From NCBI GenBank assembly GCA_012520715.1, contig JAAYNT010000115.1:1-8491 (forward strand): a stretch of 8,491 nt of DNA. The letters run 5' to 3'. Both the position numbers and the translations under genes were made by a program. Below, in pieces: positions 1 through 6,612 of this stretch (position 1 is the first letter of the stretch; each line of letters begins with the position of its first letter). This DNA comes from Acholeplasmataceae bacterium (GTDB lineage Bacteria > Bacillota_I > Bacilli_A > Acholeplasmatales > Acholeplasmataceae). The notes under the pieces were generated by a model. It searched no databases and had not been told where the DNA came from. It saw nothing but the letters and a program-made list of their open reading frames with translations.

Positions 1-32
1 AAGAAAACCACCAAAATCATGGTGGTTTTTTT
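1..32. terminator. Bidirectional intrinsic terminator downstream of rnjA
   Basis: A perfect 9-bp stem, AAAACCACC (4-12) with GGTGGTTTT (21-29), encloses an 8-nt loop. It is followed by a T run on the plus strand (T26-T32). On the minus strand the stem ends in TTTT followed by CTT. The hairpin starts directly after the rnjA stop codon, so it ends that transcript. The better U tract is on the plus strand, so it probably also stops a plus-strand gene to the left of the window that converges on rnjA. Confidence 0.85.
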
Positions 33-33
33 G

Positions 34-1728
34 TTATATTTCACATCTTAAATTTCTAATTACAGGAATAATCATTGGTCTGCGTTGTGTAATATCATAA
101 ATTCTATCTTGTAAGAAATCAGTAATATTATTTTTAAGTTCATTTTCATGAATTTGATTATCTTCTTCAAACTTTTTAGAAACGAATTCTTTAATTTGTG
201 TGGCAAGCGATTCAGTTAAGGCTTCATTTCCTTTCATGTAAATGAATCCTCTTGAAATTATAGTAGGATCAGTAATAATTACTCTTGATTGACAATCAAC
301 TGTAATTATTACGGTAAATAGTCCGTCCTCACTAAGTGAGCGACGTTCCCAAATAATATTATTAGAAATATCTCCAATACCACTACCATCAATATATACA
401 TCACCAGCTTGAACAGTACCGGCTTTTTTGATTCCTTCTTTTGAAATAGCGGCTACATCACCATTATCCATTATTAAAATGTTATTAGTATCAACACCGA
501 CATCAATTGCTAAATCACGGTGGAATTTTAACATTCTATGCTCACCATGAACTGGCAAGAAATACTTAGGTCTAGTTAAACTTAACATTAATTTTAAATC
601 TGATTGATTACCATGTCCTGAAGTATGTGTGTCCGCTAAAGGTCCATGAGTAATAACTTCGGCACCAATTCTAAACAGTGAGTTAATTGTACGATTAATT
701 GACTCTTGATTGCCAGGAATTGGTGATGATGAGAATATTACTGTATCACCTGGCATTGCTTTTATAAAGCGGTGTGATCCAGTTGCAATTCTACTTAGAG
801 CTGCTAATGGTTCACCTTGAGAGCCAGTAGATAAAATTGTTAATTCTTCAGGTTTAAATTTATTAATTTCATTAGGATCAATAAAAGTTCCGCTAGGAGC
901 TTTTATATATCCAGATTGAATACCTATTTCAATTGAATTTTCCATTGATCTACCGATAACTGCAACTTTTCTACCACTAAATAGTGAAGCATCAATTATT
1001 TGTTGCATTCTGTAAATATTAGAAGCAAAAGTTGCAATAATGATGCGTCCTTTAATATTAGAAAATAAATCAATAATAGATTCACCAATTGCTTTTTCAG
1101 ATTGAATTGGCTCATTTCTTTCTGCATTCGTTGAATCAGATAATAAGGCTAAAACTCCCTCTTTACTCATTGTTGCAAGTTTTTCATACTCCGCAGCTGG
1201 ACCAACAGGTGTTAAGTCTATTTTAAAATCTCCGGTGTGAAAAATATAGCCATGTGGAGTTTTAAAAGCAATTCCATGCATATCAGGAATTGAGTGATTA
1301 AGTCTTACAAAACTAACTTCAATTTGCTTAAACTTGTATGTATAGTGTGAACGATACTCTTCAATTTTCGGTATTTTAATATCTTTATATTCACCAAGTT
1401 TTGCTTCAATTAAACTAACAGCAAACCCAGAAGCATAAATCTTAGGTATTTTTACTCTTTTAAGTAAGTATGGAATACCACCAATGTGGTCTTCATGTCC
1501 ATGCGTGATAAAAAGACCTACAATACGGTCTTGATTTTGTTCCAAATATGTAAAATCAGGTATGACATAATCAATACCTAATAGTCTTGCATCTGGAAAC
1601 AAAATTCCTGCATCTATTATAAAAATTTGATCGTACGCTTCAATTACGTACATGTTCTTACCAACTTCGCCTAGTCCACCTAAAGCGAAAATGCCGATTT
1701 CATCGGATTTTAGTAAAGAATTTTTCAT
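34..1728 (-). CDS. rnjA: Ribonuclease J1 (5'-3' exo/endoribonuclease)
   Basis: This 564-residue protein is a full-length RNase J (B. subtilis J1 is about 555). RNase J matures and degrades mRNA and processes 16S rRNA in the cytoplasm of bacteria that lack RNase E. The N-terminal metallo-beta-lactamase half has the metal motif HGHEDH at 76-81, then H145 and HTGD at 164-167. The beta-CASP region follows, with SDST near 198, ATFASN near 232, TGSQGEP at 301-307, FSSSPIPGN at 332-340, HTSGHG at 368-373 and PVHGEH at 392-397. The C-terminal domain ends with the family's QRRPMIIPVI block. All expected catalytic residues are present, so it resembles active J1 rather than degenerate J2. The ATG is preceded by AGGGGG at 1735-1740. 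The gene stands alone, divergent from the aldo/keto reductase and ended by the hairpin at 1-32. Confidence 0.96.
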   Translation of the reverse strand: MKNSLLKSDEIGIFALGGLGEVGKNMYVIEAYDQIFIIDAGILFPDARLLGIDYVIPDFTYLEQNQDRIVGLFITHGHEDHIGGIPYLLKRVKIPKIYASGFAVSLIEAKLGEYKDIKIPKIEEYRSHYTYKFKQIEVSFVRLNHSIPDMHGIAFKTPHGYIFHTGDFKIDLTPVGPAAEYEKLATMSKEGVLALLSDSTNAERNEPIQSEKAIGESIIDLFSNIKGRIIIATFASNIYRMQQIIDASLFSGRKVAVIGRSMENSIEIGIQSGYIKAPSGTFIDPNEINKFKPEELTILSTGSQGEPLAALSRIATGSHRFIKAMPGDTVIFSSSPIPGNQESINRTINSLFRIGAEVITHGPLADTHTSGHGNQSDLKLMLSLTRPKYFLPVHGEHRMLKFHRDLAIDVGVDTNNILIMDNGDVAAISKEGIKKAGTVQAGDVYIDGSGIGDISNNIIWERRSLSEDGLFTVIITVDCQSRVIITDPTIISRGFIYMKGNEALTESLATQIKEFVSKKFEEDNQIHENELKNNITDFLQDRIYDITQRRPMIIPVIRNLRCEI

Positions 1729-1763
1729 TTAATTCCCCCTAGTAACGTCTCATTTATATATAC

Positions 1764-1772
1764 ATTTTACCA
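1764..1772 (-). promoter_or_regulatory. Probable extended -10 promoter of rnjA
   Basis: On the minus strand this reads TGGTAAAAT, a TGn-extended -10 (TAAAAT at 1769-1764). No good -35 lies 17 bp upstream. Transcription would begin near 1757, giving a leader of about 28 nt that contains the AGGGGG ribosome binding site. The assignment rests on motif match and position only. Confidence 0.45.
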
Positions 1773-1842
1773 AATATTACATATTTATGATAGTAATTAG
1801 TTTTATAATTAATTAATATAATATATTATCTCTGATAATAAA

Positions 1843-1851
1843 TGATATAAT
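1843..1851 (+). promoter_or_regulatory. Probable extended -10 promoter of the aldo/keto reductase gene
   Basis: TGATATAAT combines a TGn extension with a consensus TATAAT (1846-1851). The -35 position holds only AT-rich sequence. A start near 1858 would place the ribosome binding site AGAAGGGGG (1861-1869) almost at the 5' end of the mRNA. The surrounding 1729-1877 region is very AT-rich and carries the divergent rnjA promoter. Confidence 0.5.
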
Positions 1852-1877
1852 AAATCTAGTAGAAGGGGGAATAATTA

Positions 1878-2870
1878 ATGTATATAGCAAATCCAGAACG
1901 TTATAGTAAAATGCCATATCGTCGTTTAGGTAGAAGTGGGTTAAAACTACCAGCTTTCTCATTTGGCTTATGGTTAAACTTTGGTGGAGTTAATGATTAT
2001 GAAAAAGGTAAAGAAATGATTCTTCATGCCTTTGATAATGGAATTACACATTTTGACTTAGCAAATAATTACGGACCACCACCAGGTTCAGCAGAAGAAT
2101 TTTTTGGTCGTGTGTTAAAAGAAGCGTTAATGCCATATCGTGATGAAATTATTATTTCAACAAAAGCGGGATATTACATGTGGCCTGGCCCTTATGGTGA
2201 CTTTGGTTCAAGAAAATATTTAATGGCTTCAATTGATCAATCACTTGAAAGATTAGGTATTCCATATGTTGATATTTTTTATCATCATAGATATGATAGT
2301 GAAACAGATCTATATGAAACAATGCTTGCTCTTCGTGATATTGTCTTACAAGGAAAAGCATTATATATCGGGCTATCAAATTATAATAGTGAACAATTAA
2401 TAGAAGCACACAAAATCTTAAAAGAATTAAATGTGCCTTTTGTAATTACACAACCTAGTTATTCAATGTTAAATCGTTGGATAGAAGATGACAATTTACC
2501 ACAAAACATGTATAACTTAGGCGGAGGTGTAATTGTTTATAGTGCACTAGCACAAGGAAGATTATCAAATAAATATATTGGTGAAATTCCAGAAGATTCA
2601 AGAGCTAAAAAAGACTATATTGTTTTCTTAAAAGAAAGAGATATTACTGATGAGTTAAGACAAAAATTAATTAAACTAGATGAAATTGCTAAAAAACGCG
2701 GACAAACTATATCTCAAATGGCACTATCATGGGCCTTAAGAGATGAACTTATAACATCGGTATTAATTTCAACATCAAAAATCTCTCAACTTCATGAAAA
2801 CTTAGCTGCACTTGATCACTTAAAGTTTACAAAAGAAGAAATAGAAGCAATCGAAAAGGCGCTTAAATAG
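1878..2870 (+). CDS. Aldo/keto reductase, YghZ / L-glyceraldehyde 3-phosphate reductase-like (AKR14)
   Basis: This 330-residue TIM-barrel NADPH-dependent oxidoreductase closely resembles E. coli YghZ (Gpr), which reduces L-glyceraldehyde 3-phosphate and methylglyoxal. Shared stretches include ANPERY at the start, THFDLANNYGPPPGSAEE (57-74), STKAGY (94-99) with MWPGPYG just after, SRKYL, QPSY and LAQG. The AKR catalytic tetrad can be read as D60, Y65, K96 and H137 (in DIFYHHR). The C-terminal region with SVLISTSKISQL and ENLAAL is the usual NADP-phosphate binding segment. The ATG follows AGAAGGGGG with 8-nt spacing. The gene is monocistronic, with its own promoter and a terminator overlapping its stop. 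A role in detoxifying reactive triose phosphates or methylglyoxal is inferred from the family; the true substrate cannot be read from the sequence. Voltage-gated potassium channel beta subunits share the fold but are less similar. Confidence 0.9.
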   Translation: MYIANPERYSKMPYRRLGRSGLKLPAFSFGLWLNFGGVNDYEKGKEMILHAFDNGITHFDLANNYGPPPGSAEEFFGRVLKEALMPYRDEIIISTKAGYYMWPGPYGDFGSRKYLMASIDQSLERLGIPYVDIFYHHRYDSETDLYETMLALRDIVLQGKALYIGLSNYNSEQLIEAHKILKELNVPFVITQPSYSMLNRWIEDDNLPQNMYNLGGGVIVYSALAQGRLSNKYIGEIPEDSRAKKDYIVFLKERDITDELRQKLIKLDEIAKKRGQTISQMALSWALRDELITSVLISTSKISQLHENLAALDHLKFTKEEIEAIEKALK

Positions 2871-2885
2871 CGCCTTTCTTTTGTT
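2855..2885 (+). terminator. Intrinsic terminator of the aldo/keto reductase gene
   Basis: A perfect 8-bp stem, AAAGGCGC (2855-2862) with GCGCCTTT (2870-2877), has a 7-nt loop and is followed by CTTTTGTTT. The left arm encodes the last residues, and the TAG stop (2868-2870) lies in the loop and the first base of the right arm, so the gene ends inside its own terminator. Confidence 0.85.
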
Positions 2886-2946
2886 TATAACTCCTATTAA
2901 GCAGTAAAATCATTAAATAAATAAGATATTTCTTTCTACTCTTTGA

Positions 2947-2975
2947 TTGTGATTAAATGTTAAAAATGGTATAAT
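2947..2975 (+). promoter_or_regulatory. Promoter of the HAD phosphatase gene
   Basis: A -35-like TTGTGA (2947-2952), a 17-bp spacer and a consensus -10 TATAAT (2970-2975) with the TG extension (TGG at 2967-2969). The predicted start near 2982 would give a leader of about 10 nt that is almost entirely Shine-Dalgarno sequence. Confidence 0.65.
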
Positions 2976-2992
2976 TTAGATTAGGTGAAGTG

Positions 2993-3757
2993 ATGAAAAA
3001 GATTATTTTTTTTGATATCGATAATACTATTGTAGATAATAAAACTGAATTAGTTCCACCTAAAACTTTAAAGATGTTACAAAAATTATCAGAAGATGAT
3101 AATTTTTATCTAGGAATTGCAACCGGAAGAGGACCAGGTAGACTTGATATCATTAAAGATATCTTACATTTATTTGATGCTTTTGTACTATCTAATGGTG
3201 CTTATATAATACTAAATGGAGAAGTAATATATGATCATGCTTTTCCAATTAATGAAATTGAAGAAATTATTAAAGTTGCAAATAAGTATGATTTTTTAGT
3301 AGGCGCATCGGGTTTAAGTGGAGATTCATTGTTAAGAAAACCAAATCTTAAACAAGTTCACTTGAGAAATGCAGCTAAATTAAATCCAAATGTTTATAAA
3401 GAAATACCTATCTATCAGATGTGGATGGTGTCAGATAATCATGACGAATTAGAATTAGCAGTTTCTGAACTTCCACAATTTGATCATTATTTCTGGACTA
3501 CAATTGGAGTTGATTTAACTATTAATAATCACTCTAAAGGTCAAGGAATATTAAAAATTAAAGAATTACTTAAACCAATTCAAGTAATTTCAATTGGCGA
3601 TGGTCATAACGATATCGACATGATTGAAGTTGCAGATATTGGCATTGCTATGGCAAATAGTCGTTTTGACGAATTAAAAGAAAAAGCCGACTTAGTCGGC
3701 CCTTGTGTATCAGATGATTTATTGTGTGAGTTTTTAGAAAAGCATAAAATTATTTAA
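2993..3757 (+). CDS. Cof-type HAD-superfamily phosphatase (class IIB)
   Basis: This 254-residue protein is a HAD hydrolase of the Cof/YidA-like subfamily, cytosolic Mg-dependent phosphatases usually acting on sugar phosphates, nucleotides or cofactors. Motif I is FFDIDNT with nucleophile D8 and acid/base D10. Motif II is the threonine in IATGRGPGR. The motif III lysine is in NHSKGQGI, and motif IV is SIGDGHNDIDMIEVADIGIAMANS split around GDxxND. Between motifs II and III is a C2-type cap of about 110 residues. I chose the ATG at 2993 over the adjacent GTG at 2990 because the Shine-Dalgarno AGGTGA (2983-2988) lies only 1 nt from the GTG but 4 nt from the ATG. The gene ends overlapping the last 8 bp of convergent coaD. 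The substrate cannot be predicted. Confidence 0.9.
   Translation: MKKIIFFDIDNTIVDNKTELVPPKTLKMLQKLSEDDNFYLGIATGRGPGRLDIIKDILHLFDAFVLSNGAYIILNGEVIYDHAFPINEIEEIIKVANKYDFLVGASGLSGDSLLRKPNLKQVHLRNAAKLNPNVYKEIPIYQMWMVSDNHDELELAVSELPQFDHYFWTTIGVDLTINNHSKGQGILKIKELLKPIQVISIGDGHNDIDMIEVADIGIAMANSRFDELKEKADLVGPCVSDDLLCEFLEKHKII
3676..3700 (-). terminator. Intrinsic terminator of coaD, inside the HAD coding sequence
   Basis: On the minus strand GCCGAC-TAA-GTCGGC (3700-3686) is a perfect 6-bp GC-rich stem with a 3-nt loop, immediately followed by TTTTTCTTTT. That is a textbook rho-independent terminator about 50 nt past the coaD stop. It lies inside the 3' part of the convergent HAD gene, over codons for KEKADLVG. 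On the plus strand the same hairpin is not followed by a T run (CCTTGTG), so it should not stop HAD transcription. Confidence 0.75.
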
Positions 3758-4238
3758 CTAACTTTTTATATTTTTCTAAAATCACCGGTAATATTTGGTT
3801 TGGTACATATCTAGAAATATCTACATCATGAGCTACTAATTCTTTAATAGCACTTGATGAGACATAATGATTTTCAACAGATGGGAACATTATTACTGTT
3901 TCAATATCTGCATCTAGAGTTTTATTAAAACTATATAGGCGATACTCGCCAACATAGTCTAATAGATTTCTTAAACCTCTGATAATCATAATAATATCAT
4001 TTTCCTTAGCGTAATTAACAACTAACTGATCAGTTGCCTTAACAACAACATTAGGAAGATGAGAAGTAACTAAAGATACCATTTTTACACGTTCTTCAAT
4101 AGTAAAAACAGGAACTTTATCATGATTATCTGCGACTAAGACATGTAATTCATCAACTAATTTACTAGCTCTTTGGATAATATCTAGATGACCATTAGTA
4201 AATAGGTCAAAAGATCCAGGATAAACAGCTTTTTTCAT
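3750..4238 (-). CDS. coaD: Phosphopantetheine adenylyltransferase
   Basis: This 162-residue enzyme transfers AMP from ATP to 4'-phosphopantetheine, the penultimate step of coenzyme A synthesis, and matches the family's usual length of about 160. The nucleotidyltransferase signature is YPGSFD at 6-11 followed by TNGH, the T/HxGH motif that binds ATP. Further marks are IRGLRN near residue 89, E and Y residues in the following helix (EYRLYSFNKTL), and VSSSAIKE, the C-terminal ISSSxxRE-like motif. The usual DP after SF is DL here, a mild change. The start has a Shine-Dalgarno TGAGGTG (4250-4244). The stop overlaps the HAD stop by 8 bp tail to tail. Elsewhere coaD often sits beside rsmD; here it stands alone. 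Confidence 0.96.
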   Translation of the reverse strand: MKKAVYPGSFDLFTNGHLDIIQRASKLVDELHVLVADNHDKVPVFTIEERVKMVSLVTSHLPNVVVKATDQLVVNYAKENDIIMIIRGLRNLLDYVGEYRLYSFNKTLDADIETVIMFPSVENHYVSSSAIKELVAHDVDISRYVPNQILPVILEKYKKLVK

Positions 4239-4263
4239 TAAAACACCTCAACTTTACATTAAT

Positions 4264-4292
4264 ATTGTATCATATAAAAATTATATTTTTAA
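4264..4292 (-). promoter_or_regulatory. Probable promoter of coaD
   Basis: On the minus strand a weak -35 TTAAAA (4292-4287), a 17-bp spacer and TACAAT (4269-4264) with a TGA extension directly upstream. A start near 4257 would give a leader of about 18 nt containing the TGAGGTG ribosome binding site. The promoter overlaps the 5' leader and ribosome binding site of the divergent membrane-protein gene. Confidence 0.5.
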
Positions 4293-4306
4293 AAGGAGTG
4301 TATATT

Positions 4307-4777
4307 ATGCAAATTAAACGACAAAGAATTTCGATGTATTTAATAATGTTTGGATGGCTTATTTTATTCGGAGCTAACTCAATTGTGCTAGCTTTATTAC
4401 CAAAGAGTAATGTCTTACCTGTGGTACTGCCAATTGCTTTATTAGTAAGTCTTTTAGTAATGATTGTCTTAAATAAATCACTAGTACCTGATGATATGAT
4501 AAAAATTAGTGAAAAAGATATTTTAATATCTAAAATTTTATCTTACATCTCAGTATTATTAATGGCAATTTTAATATTATTTGATTTAATAGTTAAAAAT
4601 GCAGAACTTAATTTTATTGTTACTATTGTTGCAGCTTCATTGTTAGTTGCAACCGGCATATTTGGCGCAGTTTATTTTGGAATTATTACTTTTAGAAAAC
4701 CTAAAAATCCATTTCAACCACCACAAGATGTAGTAGATGCCGATTTTGAAGAAAAAGGACCTAACTTACCAAGTTAA
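4307..4777 (+). CDS. Small four-helix membrane protein of unknown function
   Basis: I do not recognise the family. The 156-residue product shows four hydrophobic segments at about 10-31, 37-55, 75-95 and 104-128. A short basic N-terminus (KRQR) and a basic RKPK after helix 4 suggest both ends are cytoplasmic. The last 25 or so residues are hydrophilic, contain PKNPFQPPQ, and end with VVDADFEEK before GPNLPS; VVDADFEE resembles the C-terminal tail of DnaK. I chose ATG 4307 because AAAAGGAG (4291-4298) lies 8 nt upstream. An in-frame ATG at 4265 has no ribosome binding site and would start inside the probable coaD promoter. It is divergent from coaD, and its stop overlaps convergent zur by 4 bp. 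I saw no catalytic or transporter signature. Confidence 0.75.
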   Translation: MQIKRQRISMYLIMFGWLILFGANSIVLALLPKSNVLPVVLPIALLVSLLVMIVLNKSLVPDDMIKISEKDILISKILSYISVLLMAILILFDLIVKNAELNFIVTIVAASLLVATGIFGAVYFGIITFRKPKNPFQPPQDVVDADFEEKGPNLPS

Positions 4778-5139
4778 AGTTGACAACTTGAACAATACCC
4801 GTAAACGGTAAGTTCATGGGAACTAATTTTGAAATCCTGATGATCACCTAATAAACCCTCATCAAAATGAGAACAAGGGATTTCAAACATATCATGACAA
4901 CCTAAACAGACCATAAAATGCTTATGGTCTGTTTTATTTATGTAATAATAAGCGGTATTATTAATAAATAGTCTACTTACTAAGTTGTTTTCCAAAAACA
5001 ACTCAAGATTTCGATATACGGTTGATAAATAAATTTTTTCATCTAATAATTCATATATCATTTCAGCATTAAGCGGTTTTTGTTTATTATTTAATAAATT
5101 TAAAATCATTTCTCGTGATTTAGTTAATCTAAATTTCAT
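4774..5139 (-). CDS. zur: Fur-family zinc uptake regulator (Zur)
   Basis: This 121-residue Fur-family repressor has an N-terminal winged helix with recognition segment LSTVYRNLE (38-46), then a dimerisation and metal domain. Two CxxC pairs (C78/C81 and C116/C119) form the structural zinc site. Candidate sensor ligands are H72 and H74 in DHKH, C89, H91 and H108. A cysteine in the FEIPC position is typical of zinc-sensing Zur rather than Fur, PerR or Mur. It is shorter than classic Fur (about 140-150) because both tails are trimmed. It is the last gene of znuACB-zur, its start overlapping the znuB stop by 4 bp (ATGA), with its own AAGAAGG (5153-5147). Zinc-bound dimers should bind the two operators upstream of znuA, making the operon self-repressing. 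Sensing of another metal cannot be excluded. Confidence 0.88.
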   Translation of the reverse strand: MKFRLTKSREMILNLLNNKQKPLNAEMIYELLDEKIYLSTVYRNLELFLENNLVSRLFINNTAYYYINKTDHKHFMVCLGCHDMFEIPCSHFDEGLLGDHQDFKISSHELTVYGYCSSCQL

Positions 5140-5951
5140 ACTAATACCTTCTTTCTAATAAAACTATAAATTAATACTAATCCTAGTACTATTGAGTTTA
5201 TTACTACAACAAATGCACCAGTTGGAACATCTAAAAAGTGTGATAAAGTAATACCTAATATCATTGCAAAAATAGATAATATTATTCCTAATATAAAAGT
5301 TTTCTTAAAACTTAATTTTAAAAGACTAGCAGTAAGTGATGGAAATATAATTAAGGCAGATATTAATAATGTTCCAATAACTCTTACTCCAATTACAATA
5401 AAAATAGCTGTTAGTATTGCTAGTACATAACTAATTGTTTTAGCTCTAATTTTAGAAAACTCGGCATACTCAAAATCATAGACCACTGAAAATAGACCAC
5501 GGTATTGTAATATAACAAAAAGTAATATAACAATTACTATAATTGCTGCAAATATTACATCAACCCAAGAAGTAGTTAAAATCGAACCAGCCATAATTTG
5601 TTCAATTGATACATTAAATCCACTTGACTTATGAATTATTATAAGACCAATTGCAAACGATAATGCTGATATCACACCAATGGCGCTATCAGCATTTACT
5701 TTTAATTTATTAATAATTACCTTAATTAATATTGTTGCAAGTATTGCAATTAATATAGCCATCCATATTGGTTGATCCATTGCAATAATACCGATAGTAA
5801 AACCTAAAAAAGAAGTATGTGCTAATCCATCAGCAATTAAAGCTTCGCCATTTAAAACTAAAAATGGTGAAAGAAGTGATGCACCTAGTGCAAGTATTAT
5901 TCCAATTACTAAGGCAATTTGAATGTGCGGAGCACTTAAAAACTCATACAT
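5136..5951 (-). CDS. znuB: Zinc ABC transporter permease
   Basis: This 271-residue integral membrane protein is of the ABC-3 (ZnuB/MntB/AdcB) family, which forms the homodimeric channel for zinc or manganese import. It has seven to eight hydrophobic segments spread from residue 10 to 265. Typical family stretches are DGLAHTSFLG (41-50), IEQIMAGSIL (116-125), YAEFSKIRA (152-160; the likely ATPase-coupling region) and GTLLISALIIFPSLTA (193-208). Its start lies inside znuC (8-bp overlap) and is served by a full GGAGGTG (5967-5961) 9 nt upstream, so expression is probably both coupled and independently initiated. It ends in TGA overlapping the zur start. Zinc rather than manganese is inferred from the Zur gene, the operators and the His-rich ZnuA. 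Confidence 0.92.
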   Translation of the reverse strand: MYEFLSAPHIQIALVIGIILALGASLLSPFLVLNGEALIADGLAHTSFLGFTIGIIAMDQPIWMAILIAILATILIKVIINKLKVNADSAIGVISALSFAIGLIIIHKSSGFNVSIEQIMAGSILTTSWVDVIFAAIIVIVILLFVILQYRGLFSVVYDFEYAEFSKIRAKTISYVLAILTAIFIVIGVRVIGTLLISALIIFPSLTASLLKLSFKKTFILGIILSIFAMILGITLSHFLDVPTGAFVVVINSIVLGLVLIYSFIRKKVLV

Positions 5952-6612
5952 TTAGGTGTTCACCTCCAAACTTAGTGTGGTAATCGCAATATTTTCCGTC
6001 AAATTTTATAGTTCTATCTACAAATAAAACATGATGATCACAACTTAAATAGTTTGGATCAAAATCGTGTGTAATGTTAATAATGGTAATACCAGACTTA
6101 CTTAATTCATCTAAAATATCATAAAATACTAACCTAAAATTAGGATCTAGAGCACTTGTTGGTTCATCTAATATTAATAGTTCTGGATTTTTAACTAGTG
6201 AACGGATAAAAAAGATTCTTTGTTGCTCCCCACCAGATAAATCTCCAATCTTTTTATATTTAAAATTGCTAACTTGCATTTTTTCTAACCAATAATCGAT
6301 AATTTTGATTTGCTCTTTTTTAGGAATTAAATATTGTTTGTCAAAGCCACTATAAATAACTTCAAATACAGTAGCAGGAAACTGTTTATTTGATTTGAAA
6401 TGCTGTGGTAGATAACCAATTTTATTGGCTTTGACAACCACATTTCCACTTGTTGGTTTAGTTATATCAGCCAGTACTTTAATTAAGCTTGTTTTACCAC
6501 CACCATTAGGGCCAAGAATATGAATAAAATCACCTTTTGTTAATTCAAAAGAAATATCTTTTAGTATTTCTATATTATCAATAGTTAAATTTACATCTTC
6601 GAATTTAATCAT
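5944..6612 (-). CDS. znuC: Zinc ABC transporter ATP-binding protein
   Basis: This 222-residue ABC ATPase powers the ZnuB channel from the cytoplasmic side. It has Walker A GPNGGGKT (34-41), Q-loop Q70 in YLPQ, signature LSGGE (125-129), Walker B LLILDE (145-150) with a PTSALD D-loop, and the switch histidine H182 in NITHD. Length and order of motifs match ZnuC/MntB-type ATPases. The C-terminal part carries scattered metal-binding-type residues (CDHH at 191-194, H212, H219) of unknown meaning. AAAGGGG (6626-6620) precedes the ATG. It overlaps znuA and znuB by 8 bp each, so the three transporter genes are translationally linked. It ends in TGA. Confidence 0.93.
   Translation of the reverse strand: MIKFEDVNLTIDNIEILKDISFELTKGDFIHILGPNGGGKTSLIKVLADITKPTSGNVVVKANKIGYLPQHFKSNKQFPATVFEVIYSGFDKQYLIPKKEQIKIIDYWLEKMQVSNFKYKKIGDLSGGEQQRIFFIRSLVKNPELLILDEPTSALDPNFRLVFYDILDELSKSGITIINITHDFDPNYLSCDHHVLFVDRTIKFDGKYCDYHTKFGGEHLNV

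Noticed and set aside
1830..1848. Fur/PerR-like half-site (TGATAATAAATGATA) before the aldo/keto reductase
   Set aside because: Only one arm matches a 7-1-7 operator; the rest is explained by AT richness and the -10 element.
2152..2409. Minus-strand open frame of 85 codons inside the aldo/keto reductase gene
   Set aside because: It lies wholly opposite a well-conserved enzyme, has no ribosome binding site, and its predicted product shows no domain; it is a shadow frame.
3732..3781. 10-bp inverted repeat TTTTAGAAAA / TTTTCTAAAA around the HAD and coaD stops
   Set aside because: Nearly all A-T pairs with a 30-nt loop and no following U run; unlikely to terminate transcription and easily due to base composition.
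4265..4306. Upstream in-frame ATG extending the membrane protein by 14 residues
   Set aside because: No ribosome binding site, and it would overlap the probable coaD promoter; AAAAGGAG is well placed for ATG 4307.
4762..4776. TAACTT-ACC-AAGTTA hairpin at the membrane protein/zur junction as a terminator
   Set aside because: A weak 6-bp AT-rich stem. The plus strand has no T run after it, and the minus strand reaches CCTTTTT only after a gap.
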